From assembly GCF_003855395.1 (NCBI RefSeq), contig NZ_CP034015.1, positions 1,374,001-1,438,000 on the forward strand: 64,000 nucleotides of DNA, read 5' to 3'. Source of the DNA: Shewanella livingstonensis (GTDB lineage Bacteria > Pseudomonadota > Gammaproteobacteria > Enterobacterales > Shewanellaceae). How positions within the stretch are numbered: position 1 is the first letter of the stretch; each line of letters starts with the position of its first letter. The notes below the pieces were generated by a model, which did no database searches, was not told where the DNA came from, and saw only the letters and a list, made by a program, of their open reading frames with translations. The translations under genes were made by a program, and so were the position numbers. Positions 28,391 through 37,295 of the stretch are shown here, piece after piece.

Positions 28391-29758
28391 ATGGCAGTAT
28401 TAACCTCTTACGATCCCTCGAGTTATCACAAGGTTGCTGGTGGCGAACAAATTGAAGCCACTGCGGTTGGCAGTGTTGAAATCTTAGCGATATCTCAATT
28501 ACCAGAAGTGGTCGCTAATGCCCGGATGGCCCAAAAAAGCTGGGCGAGTTTGTCGCTTATTGAACGTCAACAGTATGTTGTTAAAGCCTACCAGCAGCTT
28601 GAGGCCGTGCAAGATGAGCTTGCATCATTAATCAGCCAAGAAATGGGTAAAGATTATCGCCGCGCGACTTACGAAGTAGGCGGTACGATACAAAATGCGC
28701 CTTATTTTACCGGTGAAATAAGCGATGCATTAACGACAGAGAAACTTGATAACCGCACCGAATTACAATATCGACCATTAGGCGTTGTTGCGGTTATTTC
28801 CCCTTGGAACTATCCGTTAGCCATGGCGAATAACTTGTTAATGCCGGCGCTGATGGCTGGTAACAGTGTGATACTAAAACCGTCAGAAGAAACGCCATTA
28901 GTTGCTGAATTATTTATCAATACCTTAAATAAGGTGTTGCCAACAAATGTGCTGCAACTTGCTCAAGGCGACAAAGCGCTTGGCCAAGCATTGGTGGCGG
29001 CAGACATTAATATGGTGGCGTTTACGGGGTCGATGGCGGCAGGTAAGCATATTATGGCCAATGCAGCACCGGGCTTAAAGCGTCTCGTCATGGAGTTAGG
29101 CGGTAACGACCCTATGATAGTGATGGCCACAGCCAATATTGATGCCGCGGTGAGATTCGCGGTTGCCAGTTCGTTTGAAAATGCCGGACAGATGTGTACT
29201 TCAACAGAGCGAGTCTATGTGGATGAGCGTATTGCTGATGAGTTTGAACAAAAAGTTGTCGCCATGGCCAGCCGCTATCAAGTGGGTAAGTGGGACCAAG
29301 CACAGGTGAATATAGGCCCTATGGTTAACCCTGCGCAACATCAAAAAGTGTTGCAACAATTGCAAGACGCGAAAGCCAAAGGTGCACAGTTTTTATTGGG
29401 TAGCGATGACTACTCATTACCGTTTATTCAACCGACAGTAGTGAGCGGAATAACCCCAGACATGCAGCTTGAACGCGAAGAAACTTTTGGTCCAGTAGTC
29501 GCAATTAGTCGCTTTAGTGATATTGCTGAAGCCATTTATCGAGCTAACGATAGCCAATATGGTTTAGCTGCAGTGGTATTTGGCGGCCAAGGTGCAAAAG
29601 CCGTTGCCGAGCAACTTGAAGCGGGCATGGTTGGCGTTAACCAAGGTGCTGGTGCGGGTAATGCACCTTGGGTTGGTGCAAAGCAAAGTGGTTTAGGTTT
29701 TCATGGTACTGCTGCAGGGCATCGCCAATTTGCTCAAGTGAGAGTCATGAGTTACTAA
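28391..29758 (+). CDS. NAD(P)-dependent aldehyde dehydrogenase (succinate-semialdehyde dehydrogenase-like)
   Basis: The 455-aa length and motifs are those of class 3-like ALDHs: the oxyanion asparagine in ISPWNYPLAMANN near residue 136, the glycine motif FTGSMAAGKHIM near residue 213, the general base Glu in VMELGGNDP near residue 236, the nucleophile Cys in NAGQMCTSTERV near residue 270 and EETFGPVVAISRF near residue 360. It oxidises an aldehyde to an acid; the substrate is not fixed by sequence. It is divergent from an HxlR regulator, and a 2OG oxygenase follows 88 bases downstream. Confidence 0.9.
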   Translation: MAVLTSYDPSSYHKVAGGEQIEATAVGSVEILAISQLPEVVANARMAQKSWASLSLIERQQYVVKAYQQLEAVQDELASLISQEMGKDYRRATYEVGGTIQNAPYFTGEISDALTTEKLDNRTELQYRPLGVVAVISPWNYPLAMANNLLMPALMAGNSVILKPSEETPLVAELFINTLNKVLPTNVLQLAQGDKALGQALVAADINMVAFTGSMAAGKHIMANAAPGLKRLVMELGGNDPMIVMATANIDAAVRFAVASSFENAGQMCTSTERVYVDERIADEFEQKVVAMASRYQVGKWDQAQVNIGPMVNPAQHQKVLQQLQDAKAKGAQFLLGSDDYSLPFIQPTVVSGITPDMQLEREETFGPVVAISRFSDIAEAIYRANDSQYGLAAVVFGGQGAKAVAEQLEAGMVGVNQGAGAGNAPWVGAKQSGLGFHGTAAGHRQFAQVRVMSY

Positions 29759-29846
29759 TTTTAGCGGCGCTATGAGTAGGCCTATTAAAGGTTTCGCTAA
29801 GATTTAGATAATAAGATTTAGATTAAGGTTTAAAGGTAAATAATAA

Positions 29847-30641
29847 ATGAACACAACAAACGTAAATGCAGATTATTTTGTGGTGGCGCATGAACCCGGC
29901 GCTGAGCATCCTGCGCTGCCAACATGGGCTAATCATAAAGCCAATATCGCCCAGCTTAATGATGTAGCACTGACTGAAACTGAGCCGTTGCAAGTGAGCA
30001 AAAAAATGTTAGCCGAAGTGCCAGGGGCGTTTCAATTACTCAATGTATTGTCGGCCGATGAGTGTAAACGCTTGATTACTGTGAGCGAGACCATGGGCTT
30101 TTTACCCGATGCTGCAGTGTCGTTGCCGCGTCATGTGCGCCATAACGACAGTTTAACCTGGGTGGTTGATAATACTACCGAGCAAATTATATGGAATAGA
30201 ATTAAGCATATAATGGACGATAACTTGGGCATTTTTGATGGCAAAGCGGCGTTAGGTTTAAATAATCGTTTTCGTTTTTATCGCTATAACCAAGGTGATT
30301 ATTTTAAGCCGCATTCGGATGGTTCTTGGCCGGGCAGCCAAGTTATTGATGGTGAATTAGTGCGCGATGCTTTTGGCGATCGCTATAGTCAATTAACCTT
30401 TTTAATCTTACTCACAGAAGACTTTGAAGGTGGGGCAACCCGATTTTTAGTTAACGCTGACAATCCGCATTTACCTGCTAAACATGGCGATAATGTAAAA
30501 AATGTTGATGTAAGAACGCCTGCAGGCAGCGTGCTGTGTTTCCCCCATGGAATGCATCCGCTGCATTGTATTCACAGTTCTGAACCTATTTACCAAGGGA
30601 TTAAATACATTATTCGCACCGATGTATTGTTTGAGTTATAG
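29847..30641 (+). CDS. 2-oxoglutarate/Fe(II)-dependent oxygenase (prolyl 4-hydroxylase-like)
   Basis: A 264-aa cytoplasmic protein. The double-stranded beta-helix shows the iron facial triad HSD (in GDYFKPHSDGSW near residue 157) and a distal His in the HPLHCIHSS segment near residues 235-243. A basic residue after it (GIKYIIRTDVLFEL) suits 2OG binding. The loop CIH could offer more than one His, so the third ligand needs alignment. The target is unknown. It may be co-transcribed with the upstream aldehyde dehydrogenase. Confidence 0.82.
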   Translation: MNTTNVNADYFVVAHEPGAEHPALPTWANHKANIAQLNDVALTETEPLQVSKKMLAEVPGAFQLLNVLSADECKRLITVSETMGFLPDAAVSLPRHVRHNDSLTWVVDNTTEQIIWNRIKHIMDDNLGIFDGKAALGLNNRFRFYRYNQGDYFKPHSDGSWPGSQVIDGELVRDAFGDRYSQLTFLILLTEDFEGGATRFLVNADNPHLPAKHGDNVKNVDVRTPAGSVLCFPHGMHPLHCIHSSEPIYQGIKYIIRTDVLFEL

Positions 30642-30667
30642 CACTGGTAATCTTATAACATAGGTTA

Positions 30668-31624
30668 TTACAACAGGTTGGCTTGACGATAAGCCAGCCC
30701 GTTGATGAGTTGTTCTACTTTTAGCGGGGTAAAGCACAAGGTTCGCTCAGTTTGGGTGACAGCGTCTTTACTCTGTGTATCTGTTGTATTTGCTAGTTCT
30801 GCACTGTTTGTTTGCTCTATCTCCTGCCAAATTATCTGACTCGATACCGTTATGTGTAATGCATGCCCTTGTTGCCAATCACAAAATAATAAGCTGGTAA
30901 TGGGATTTTCGAGCAAGTTACCTAAGGTATTAAAAAAACCATTGCCGACATAATCATTCACCAGTAATTGTCCTTGCTCATTTATCGATACAAAACCTGC
31001 TGGACCGCCACGATGGGAAATATCGGCACCACGATTATTCAGTTGCTGGCCATCATCAAAACGACTGCTAATAAAAAAAGTATCTGCATTGCTAATAAGT
31101 TGTTTATCTGTCGGGCTGAGTTGGTAACGTGTTGACCTCGAAAATTCACCATAATTACGATTAGGGATAAACGCTTTGGGTTGAATGTACTTTGGACAAT
31201 TACCATAGCTTTGTAATACGTTGACGCAAATACTTTTTTGATTAATGTCGGTAATAATGCCATTAATGCGGTTGCGTCTTTTGGTTTCAAAAACGATGCC
31301 TAATAAGCCGATCCGATCACCTACATTAAGATTCTGGTTAATAAAATCACCCATCGAATATTGAGTGTTTATCACTAATTCTGTATCGGTAATCGATCGA
31401 ACAAAGCCTGGCGCACCGAATAATACACTGGCATTGGTGTGCAATGGTTGTTCGGCATAGCCGATGAATATCATCGACAGTGAGTCGAAAAAATCTCGAT
31501 GCTGTTGCGGCAGATATTGACGAATAAACTTAGGTCCAATATCGGCCATGCGCTTATCGGTTCCTGCTCGCTGTTGCATGATTAGCTCACCTTGATGCCA
31601 GCTAGGCGCCAGTTGCTTGTCCAT
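30668..31624 (-). CDS. Pyridoxamine 5'-phosphate oxidase-like FMN-binding split-barrel protein
   Basis: The 318-aa protein matches the larger PNPOx-like family. Typical segments are DFFDSLSMIFIGYAE near residue 43 and, later, FISSRFDDGQQLNNRGADISHRGGPAGFV over two steps, with VNDYVGNGFFNTLGNL near residue 225 and ITSLLFCDW. Such proteins bind FMN or F420 and oxidise or reduce small molecules. AAGGAAAA precedes the ATG. It lies 25 bases after the VOC gene in a two-gene operon divergent from a TetR regulator. Confidence 0.8.
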   Translation of the reverse strand: MDKQLAPSWHQGELIMQQRAGTDKRMADIGPKFIRQYLPQQHRDFFDSLSMIFIGYAEQPLHTNASVLFGAPGFVRSITDTELVINTQYSMGDFINQNLNVGDRIGLLGIVFETKRRNRINGIITDINQKSICVNVLQSYGNCPKYIQPKAFIPNRNYGEFSRSTRYQLSPTDKQLISNADTFFISSRFDDGQQLNNRGADISHRGGPAGFVSINEQGQLLVNDYVGNGFFNTLGNLLENPITSLLFCDWQQGHALHITVSSQIIWQEIEQTNSAELANTTDTQSKDAVTQTERTLCFTPLKVEQLINGLAYRQANLL

Positions 31625-31649
31625 TGTTTTTCCTTATGCAACCGCGTGA

Positions 31650-32081
31650 TTAGGCGATTAATTCAAGCCTAATACCACCGGGAATGGTGCACATCATGTG
31701 ATGAATCGGTAAGTCGCCTAATGGCTCTGGGGCAAACTCAATGTCTACATTATCAAGCATAGCGAGTCGTTGATGTATGTGTTGCAGCTGCTCAAGGCTA
31801 GCCAATTTTAGCGCAAAATGATGTAAGCCTACGTTATTGTGGCGGTCAAAACCGACTATTTGGTTAGTCTCATTAAGTTGCCATAGCGTTAGCATAATGG
31901 TGCCGTCGGATACAAAAATAGCTGGATAGTCTGGTTTTTCACCCACTGGCTTAAAATGCAATTGGTCGATGAAAAATGCGGCTGTTTGTTTAATGTCTGG
32001 CACGCTTAGGCCGAGATGATGAATGCCTAACGTGCTAAAAGATGTTGTACTTGAGTTTGGATCAGTGGTTGTGCTGCACAT
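31650..32081 (-). CDS. VOC-family (glyoxalase/dioxygenase-like) protein
   Basis: A 143-aa protein with the beta-alpha-beta-beta-beta VOC repeat. It starts with GIHHLGLSVPDIKQTAAFF near residues 19-37, has a second module with NVGLHHFALKLAS near residues 84-96 and ends with IPGGIRLELIA. The His/Glu positions fit a metal site like that of glyoxalase I. It is the first gene of the operon with the FMN-barrel gene. AAGGG precedes the start, and the divergent TetR gene with two palindromes suggests regulation. Confidence 0.85.
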   Translation of the reverse strand: MCSTTTDPNSSTTSFSTLGIHHLGLSVPDIKQTAAFFIDQLHFKPVGEKPDYPAIFVSDGTIMLTLWQLNETNQIVGFDRHNNVGLHHFALKLASLEQLQHIHQRLAMLDNVDIEFAPEPLGDLPIHHMMCTIPGGIRLELIA

Positions 32082-32116
32082 AGTTATAACCCTTAATTGG
32101 TGAGTGTTAGTTGTTG

Positions 32117-32160
32117 GTGAACAAGTCTGTACACTATCGTAGGTGAACAGAACTGTTTAC
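32117..32160. promoter_or_regulatory. Two 18-bp operator-like palindromes, probable TetR sites
   Basis: GTGAACAAGTCTGTACAC at 32117-32134 and GTGAACAGAACTGTTTAC at 32143-32160 share the half-site GTGAACA and are 26 bases apart centre to centre. The second has one mismatch to perfect dyad symmetry. They lie between the divergent VOC operon and the TetR gene, the usual place for an autoregulated TetR operator. Confidence 0.65.
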
Positions 32161-32211
32161 GTCAAGCTAAAAGTTGTTATAATTTACTTTTAGCCATAGA
32201 GGTAGATTGCC

Positions 32212-32754
32212 ATGCAACCCAGAAAACAACATTTGATCGACACTGCGTTAGGGTTATTTAACCAGCAGGGTTACCACGCGACTGGCATTGATTTAATTTT
32301 GGCGCAATCAGGTGTGTCTAAAGCGACGCTGTATAAACATTTTCGTAGCAAAGATGAGTTAATTCTGGCGGCATTACAGCAACGTCATCAACAAGTGCTT
32401 ACTTCAATTAACGTTAAAGTAGATGCTGCGGTTCAAGCGGGTGAGTCTGGTGTGCTGGCTATTTTTGATGCGTTAAATGACTGGTTTAATGGCGAGCGTT
32501 TTTTTGGCTGCAATTTTATTAATGCCAGTGCGGAATATGCCGATGCGCACAACCCGATACATGTATTTTCGGCGCAACATAAACAAGCCATTGCCGAACT
32601 TATTCGCGCACAATTACCTCCACAAGATGCAGATAAAGCGGATCAAATAGGCTTATTGATCGAAGGTTCGATAGTGATGGCCCATACCCGAGGCATAAAA
32701 ACATCGGCGTTAATGGCAAAAAATATGGCTATGCTTATCCTGAGAATCGACTAG
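32212..32754 (+). CDS. TetR/AcrR-family transcriptional regulator
   Basis: A 180-aa protein with the N-terminal helix-turn-helix: LIDTALGLFNQQGYHATGID over residues 8-27, then LAQSGVSKATLYKHFRSKDELI near residues 30-51. The C-terminal ligand domain includes GERFFGCNFINASAEYAD near residue 95, typical of the TetR_C_16/YxaF-like group. It most likely represses the divergent VOC/FMN-barrel operon through the palindromes in the spacer. AGAGG precedes the ATG. Confidence 0.92.
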   Translation: MQPRKQHLIDTALGLFNQQGYHATGIDLILAQSGVSKATLYKHFRSKDELILAALQQRHQQVLTSINVKVDAAVQAGESGVLAIFDALNDWFNGERFFGCNFINASAEYADAHNPIHVFSAQHKQAIAELIRAQLPPQDADKADQIGLLIEGSIVMAHTRGIKTSALMAKNMAMLILRID

Positions 32755-32985
32755 ATTGCTCCAACGATTAATATGGCAGATGCTAGGTTAAATAGTTGTT
32801 GTAATTCGAATTTAAAGCTAGATAGTTTTGTTGTTTTTGAACGATTTGAATTCAGTTGTTAATGCTACTATACCGCGAAGGCAGTGGGTTTTATTAACAC
32901 GATTTAATGTTATACAGTACTTGCATTTTTTGTTGCGAAGCTGTTTAATTGCGCCGATTCCACCCCCGTATAATGGAGGCGTTAA

Positions 32986-33567
32986 ATGAGAACAGTACTT
33001 TGTAGTTTGTTAGTAGTTGGTGTTGTTGGTATGTCTGGATGTGCCACACCTCAGAATAATTTTGCTTCAAAAGTAAAAGCTGAAAGCGAAAAGCATATCG
33101 ACTTATCGCAGCAATGGGAACAAGGTCAAAAAGACGTTAAAAAAGGTGATGAATTTTTAGCTGATGGTCGCAAAGCAATGGCAAAAGGTAATTCGCAAAT
33201 TCGTGAAGGCGAAAAGCTGATGGCACAAGCCAGAGAAGAAGCGCAGAAGCAACGTCAATCATTCCAATCAATGGCGAGCTCGTTAACGGGCACTCAAAAT
33301 GGTAAGCGTGCTGCAGCACTTGTGGATAAATTAGATGACATTGCTGACGCTTGGGAAGATGCTGACGACAAGTACGTCGACGGTAAAGAACTTATCGAAG
33401 ACGGTAATACTAATGTTGCTGAAGGCCAAAGTGAAACAGAGCAAGGTCAAGCACTTTTGACCAGCGGACGCTCTAGAATGCAGCAAGCTGAATCTAAGTA
33501 TCAGCAACGAACTGGGCAAGGTTTGGTAGAGCAAATGCATTTAGAAGAGCAACCAAGCAACTTCTAA
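32986..33567 (+). CDS. Lipoprotein with glycine-spaced heptad repeats, unknown function
   Basis: The 193-aa product begins with a lipoprotein signal ending in MSGC (Cys19). The mature part is hydrophilic and helical. Glycine recurs every seven residues in two blocks: near residues 46-80 (QGQKDVKKG, DEFLADG, RKAMAKG, NSQIREG) and near residues 131-165 (DGKELIEDG, NTNVAEG, QSETEQG, QALLTSG). This predicts a long coiled coil with a glycine stripe. I do not recognise the family. A strong intrinsic terminator follows, so it is monocistronic. Confidence 0.75.
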   Translation: MRTVLCSLLVVGVVGMSGCATPQNNFASKVKAESEKHIDLSQQWEQGQKDVKKGDEFLADGRKAMAKGNSQIREGEKLMAQAREEAQKQRQSFQSMASSLTGTQNGKRAAALVDKLDDIADAWEDADDKYVDGKELIEDGNTNVAEGQSETEQGQALLTSGRSRMQQAESKYQQRTGQGLVEQMHLEEQPSNF

Positions 33568-33602
33568 TTAGCCGTTCAAAACGTATAGCTAACGCTATAG
33601 TC

Positions 33603-33638
33603 AAAACCGATATTGTTCATTCAATATCGGTTTTATTG
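33603..33638 (+). terminator. Rho-independent terminator after the heptad lipoprotein
   Basis: AAAACCGATATTG (33603-33615) pairs with CAATATCGGTTTT (33622-33634), a perfect 13-bp stem with a 6-base loop, ending in a T-rich tail. Confidence 0.85.
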
Positions 33639-33726
33639 TTTGTGATAGTTCTGATAGCTTTAAAAGCTTTAAGCGTTCGAAGACTCAGCTGTTAACTCAA
33701 TGCGATTCGGTATTAATACTCATGCG

Positions 33727-35433
33727 CTATTCAAAATCTGCTTTTACTTCAAATACCCTAGCTTCACCTGTTATTGGATGCGTTAGCGCCAAATATTGGG
33801 CGTGTAAATGCAAACGGTTAGTAGCAACCCCGTATAAGTCATCGCCCACAATGGGCATATGCAGGCCATCGTGATGGGCACAATGCATGCGTAACTGATG
33901 CGTACGTCCGGTTTTAGGATATAAATACACTAAGGTGCGCAGCCCTTGTCGTTGATATACTTGCCAAAATGTTTCGGCATGTTTGCCGTGTTCATAACAT
34001 ACCAGCTGTTTTGGCCTATCGTCTAAATCGACCCGAAGTGGCAAGCTTATGTCGCCTTGATTGTTATCTGGGCTGCCTTCTATCAAGGCGATATAACGCT
34101 TAGTAATGCTGCGTTGAATAAATTGCTGCTGTAAGGCTTTGTTCGCCTCTTTGGTTAACGCTATCACCATCAAACCCGAGGTCGACATATCTAAGCGATG
34201 GACAATTAATGGGCCAGTGGCATCTGGGAACAGTTGCTGCATGCGGCTAAACACGCTGTCGGTGATATTTTTGCCCGGCACCGATAACAGTTCCGCTGGC
34301 TTGTTAATAATCACCAGCGCTTCATCTTGATAAATAATATCAATCTGTGAGTCTTTACCAGGGTTAACCAGTAAAGGGTCATCATCAACCTGCATGCCCG
34401 CTAACATATGGGTTAAAATGGGGCGGCATTTTCCATGGCAAGCAGGGTAGTAATTTTGGTGTTGTTTTATTTCGGACTTGGGTGATGAACCCCACCAAAA
34501 CTCGGCCATTGCGATAGGCGTTAATTGATGGCTAAAGGCGTATTGTAATAACTTAGGCGCGGCGCACTCGCCTGCACCTGCCGGTGGTAGATGGTTAGGA
34601 GCATCGTTAAAAATAGTGTTTAAATCTCTCGCCTCGCCTAAGGTATTTAAAAACTGATATTGGGAAAAGAGTTTTTTTTGTAAGCTATTTGACAGCTGTT
34701 TGCGCTGATTTTTTAACTGTTTAATCTGTTGTTGCAAAGTACCAAGTTGTGATTGTGTTACCTCTATTTGTGCCTGCCATTGCTGCTTTAATGCATTAAG
34801 CTGATGTTTTTGCTGCACGCTTTGACGGCTTAATTCAATCGACAATGTTTTATGCTCATTGGTACTGATATGCGCTTGTAATAATGCTGTATCGGCTTGC
34901 TCTCGTTCTATTTTACGCTGTATACGGCTTGCAACAATTACCTTGCGTAATTGCTCCAGTTCAGTACTCGCTTGCTGTTGTTGCTCAGCAAATTGGGCGG
35001 TTAACGTCGCTAATAAAGGGTCGGCTTGATGTTGGTTTAGTTGCTGGTTTATGTGGTTGATTTGCTTATTTTCAGCGCTAAAAAAACTGTCTTGAGTCAG
35101 CATATCAAACACTGGCGGTACAAAGGGCGGCAAGATATTTTGATCGGCTAATTTACCAGAAAATGCGGCGAGAAAACCAAGTTGCCCTTGTGCATTGTTC
35201 ACCACTAGCACACCAAACATTTTACCAATCACCATACCGCGATCGTTTTTGCTGTCTAAACCAAAGTTATGTTGCCAAGGATTCGGATTAAGTAACTCTT
35301 GTTGTAACTGCTCTGCGGCCTGTAAACATATTGGATGTGGTTGATAATAAAACGGAAAGGTAAACGACTCTGGCAAGCGGTGATCGGCAATACTGTCATT
35401 AAAAGGAATAAAACACGTATTGTTAACAGCCAT
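33727..35433 (-). CDS. RluA-family RNA pseudouridine synthase with long N-terminal coiled-coil region
   Basis: From ATG 35433 (an in-frame GTG lies at 35442) the product is 568 aa, much longer than RluA or RluC. Residues 120-260 are a glutamine-rich coiled coil. The catalytic domain is in the last 220 residues: IIYQDEALVIINKPAELLSVPG near residues 365-386 in two steps, and the active-site Asp in IVHRLDMSTSGLMVIA near residues 413-428, then GRTHQLRMHCAHHD near residue 516. It converts uridine to pseudouridine in rRNA or tRNA. The target site is not predictable. Confidence 0.9.
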   Translation of the reverse strand: MAVNNTCFIPFNDSIADHRLPESFTFPFYYQPHPICLQAAEQLQQELLNPNPWQHNFGLDSKNDRGMVIGKMFGVLVVNNAQGQLGFLAAFSGKLADQNILPPFVPPVFDMLTQDSFFSAENKQINHINQQLNQHQADPLLATLTAQFAEQQQQASTELEQLRKVIVASRIQRKIEREQADTALLQAHISTNEHKTLSIELSRQSVQQKHQLNALKQQWQAQIEVTQSQLGTLQQQIKQLKNQRKQLSNSLQKKLFSQYQFLNTLGEARDLNTIFNDAPNHLPPAGAGECAAPKLLQYAFSHQLTPIAMAEFWWGSSPKSEIKQHQNYYPACHGKCRPILTHMLAGMQVDDDPLLVNPGKDSQIDIIYQDEALVIINKPAELLSVPGKNITDSVFSRMQQLFPDATGPLIVHRLDMSTSGLMVIALTKEANKALQQQFIQRSITKRYIALIEGSPDNNQGDISLPLRVDLDDRPKQLVCYEHGKHAETFWQVYQRQGLRTLVYLYPKTGRTHQLRMHCAHHDGLHMPIVGDDLYGVATNRLHLHAQYLALTHPITGEARVFEVKADFE

Positions 35434-35557
35434 TACACACACTCACAGCACCAAAGGGCGGCTATTTTACCTCGTAGCGGCTTGTGATGCATCTATAAGT
35501 GTTCTGCTGTTGGGCTCTTTTTGACAGAGAAAGATGCTAATACAGCCATTATAGAAA

Positions 35558-35584
35558 AAGGATGCCAATATTATTAGCATCCTT
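35558..35584. terminator. Terminator hairpin between two minus-strand genes
   Basis: AAGGATGC (35558-35565) pairs with GCATCCTT (35577-35584). On the minus strand it lies just after the secreted protein gene that ends at 35602 and is followed by a T-rich run, so it likely ends that transcript. Confidence 0.7.
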
Positions 35585-35601
35585 AATGAGTAATAGCTTG
35601 G

Positions 35602-36540
35602 CTATTTAACCTGATACCTAAACAATACCAGGTTATCTAGGATGACATTGCTTGACCAAATGAACGCTGCCCCCGCACCTGAAAATTGCTGTTGAAAATT
35701 CATATAGGCTTTTTTGTTATCTACGCCAATTTGTTGTTCAGTAAATTCAACCGATTTGGGCCAAGTGACGTATTCATTATTCGTTTGCCAATCTTGAGAT
35801 ATTTGCCAGTGAAGCGAATAAGCTTTGTCGTAGCTATCTCTACCTTCGGTGTCACAACGTTTAGTTAATCGTTGTTGGCCTTTTTCTGTGGCGCAACTTA
35901 AGTCATAAATGGGTGCAGTATAAAATGTTTGCGCTGACCAATCGGAGTTCGTTACTGTGCCATCGGAGAAGCTGGCAATTAAGCCGCCGTCGCCAGGATG
36001 ATATTGTTTACCGCGATTATTCTCTGTTCCCAGTCCTGAGTTTTCTTCCCAATCGACGACTTTGATTGCAATGTCATAAGGCTTTTTGACTTTAAATCGG
36101 ACGATATTGGAATTAAATGGCGTAAAAGGGATTGGATCAACGCCAATAAGCTTGCCATTAATAAACAGCTCAAAGTAATTATCGGCAAAAATATAACCGG
36201 TAATTATCTCGCCGTCTTGGTCTACTTCAATGACTGGTACTGACGATAAATCAACCTCGGCTAAAGATGCAGGAGTGACTCCAGAACATTCATTATAAAG
36301 GTCAGCAGTGAAATATTTTTCCTGGTATTGAAGCGCTGCAGGTACCGAAAATTCTTGGCCTTTATCAGTTTTTGTGCCAATAGGTGATTGACGCGACTGA
36401 CCATTTTGGCAGCTAAATAAATTAGCTTTTGTTACCGTTGCCTGGCCTTCAATAACGTGTGCCGTACCGGTATAACCGAGTGGCACTGCGACTGTTGTAA
36501 AGCTGGCGAATATCAATAATGATAATGTTTTAAATTGCAT
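35602..36540 (-). CDS. Secreted protein of unknown function
   Basis: A 312-aa protein with a signal peptide (LSLLIFASFTTVAV, cleavage near residue 20). The mature part is beta-rich with several tryptophans and at least four cysteines (CQNGQ, NECSG, LSCATEKG, KRCDTEG) that may form disulfides. One segment, GYIFADNYFELFINGKLIGVDP near residues 115-136 in two steps, resembles a lectin-like or PA14-type sandwich strand pattern, but I cannot name a family. The gene is single, with a terminator behind it. Confidence 0.65.
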   Translation of the reverse strand: MQFKTLSLLIFASFTTVAVPLGYTGTAHVIEGQATVTKANLFSCQNGQSRQSPIGTKTDKGQEFSVPAALQYQEKYFTADLYNECSGVTPASLAEVDLSSVPVIEVDQDGEIITGYIFADNYFELFINGKLIGVDPIPFTPFNSNIVRFKVKKPYDIAIKVVDWEENSGLGTENNRGKQYHPGDGGLIASFSDGTVTNSDWSAQTFYTAPIYDLSCATEKGQQRLTKRCDTEGRDSYDKAYSLHWQISQDWQTNNEYVTWPKSVEFTEQQIGVDNKKAYMNFQQQFSGAGAAFIWSSNVILDNLVLFRYQVK

Positions 36541-36745
36541 TGGTTATTCCACTTGAATGCATTGTGTCCTCAATACTAGACATTCACCTTGAGAGCTTCA
36601 ATAAAATACCCATAAGTTTACAATTAATTACGTTGGCGAAAGCATTTAATCTAAGAGGTTAGGGGGGAATTAGTGGTTTTTGGGATATTAAATTCAAGCG
36701 AATATGTTCGTCAATATCGCGTTAAAAAAGGTTTATTTACATAAA

Positions 36746-36775
36746 AATAGACCAAGTACGATGACTTGGCCTATT
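36746..36775 (-). terminator. Terminator of the VOC gene at 36800
   Basis: On the minus strand AATAGGCCAAGT pairs with ACTTGGTCTATT (one mismatch) and is followed by TTTTAT. It begins 25 bases after the gene's stop. Confidence 0.75.
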
Positions 36776-36799
36776 GAGTTGTTAGTACTTAGTTAACGA

Positions 36800-37183
36800 T
36801 TACTTTGTCACTCTGTGCAAAGCACAAATCTTGTTACCATCTGGATCACGTAAATAAGCTAGGTATAAGTCAAATGCTGGTCCAGGTCGCACGCCTGGTG
36901 CATCTTCACACGCTGTGCCGCCATTGATTAAACCTGCAGCATGCCATGCATCTGCTAATGCTGGGGTTTCTGCAGCAAAACCAATCGTTGTACCATTACC
37001 ATGGCATGCAGGCTCACCATTAATGGGTTTAGTGAGTAAGAAAATACCCGTTGGCGTCATGTAAATACAACGACCTTTTGGATCAATTTGTCCTGGTGCA
37101 TGGCCTAATTCAGCTAAAATAGCATCGTAGAACTTCTTTGACGTTTCGATGTTATTGACACCAATCATAACGTGACTAAACAT
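36800..37183 (-). CDS. VOC-family protein (glyoxalase-like)
   Basis: A 127-aa single-domain VOC protein. It starts MFSHVMIGVNNIETSKKFYD, the usual first strand and helix, has GNGTTIGFAAET near residue 62, and ends with LYLAYLRDPDGNKICALH, where RDPDGN is the strongest family mark. Metal ligands would be His4 and the distal acid. The substrate is unknown. AAGGAG precedes the ATG. It is monocistronic with its own terminator. Confidence 0.88.
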   Translation of the reverse strand: MFSHVMIGVNNIETSKKFYDAILAELGHAPGQIDPKGRCIYMTPTGIFLLTKPINGEPACHGNGTTIGFAAETPALADAWHAAGLINGGTACEDAPGVRPGPAFDLYLAYLRDPDGNKICALHRVTK

Positions 37184-37295
37184 GGTAACTCTCCTTGAGT
37201 GAATTCAATTGAATTCGATGATTAATAATTTATCGCATATTTCTGTGGTAGATGTTGATTGCTAATTGTTGGTTGTTAATTATTGATGGCTAATG

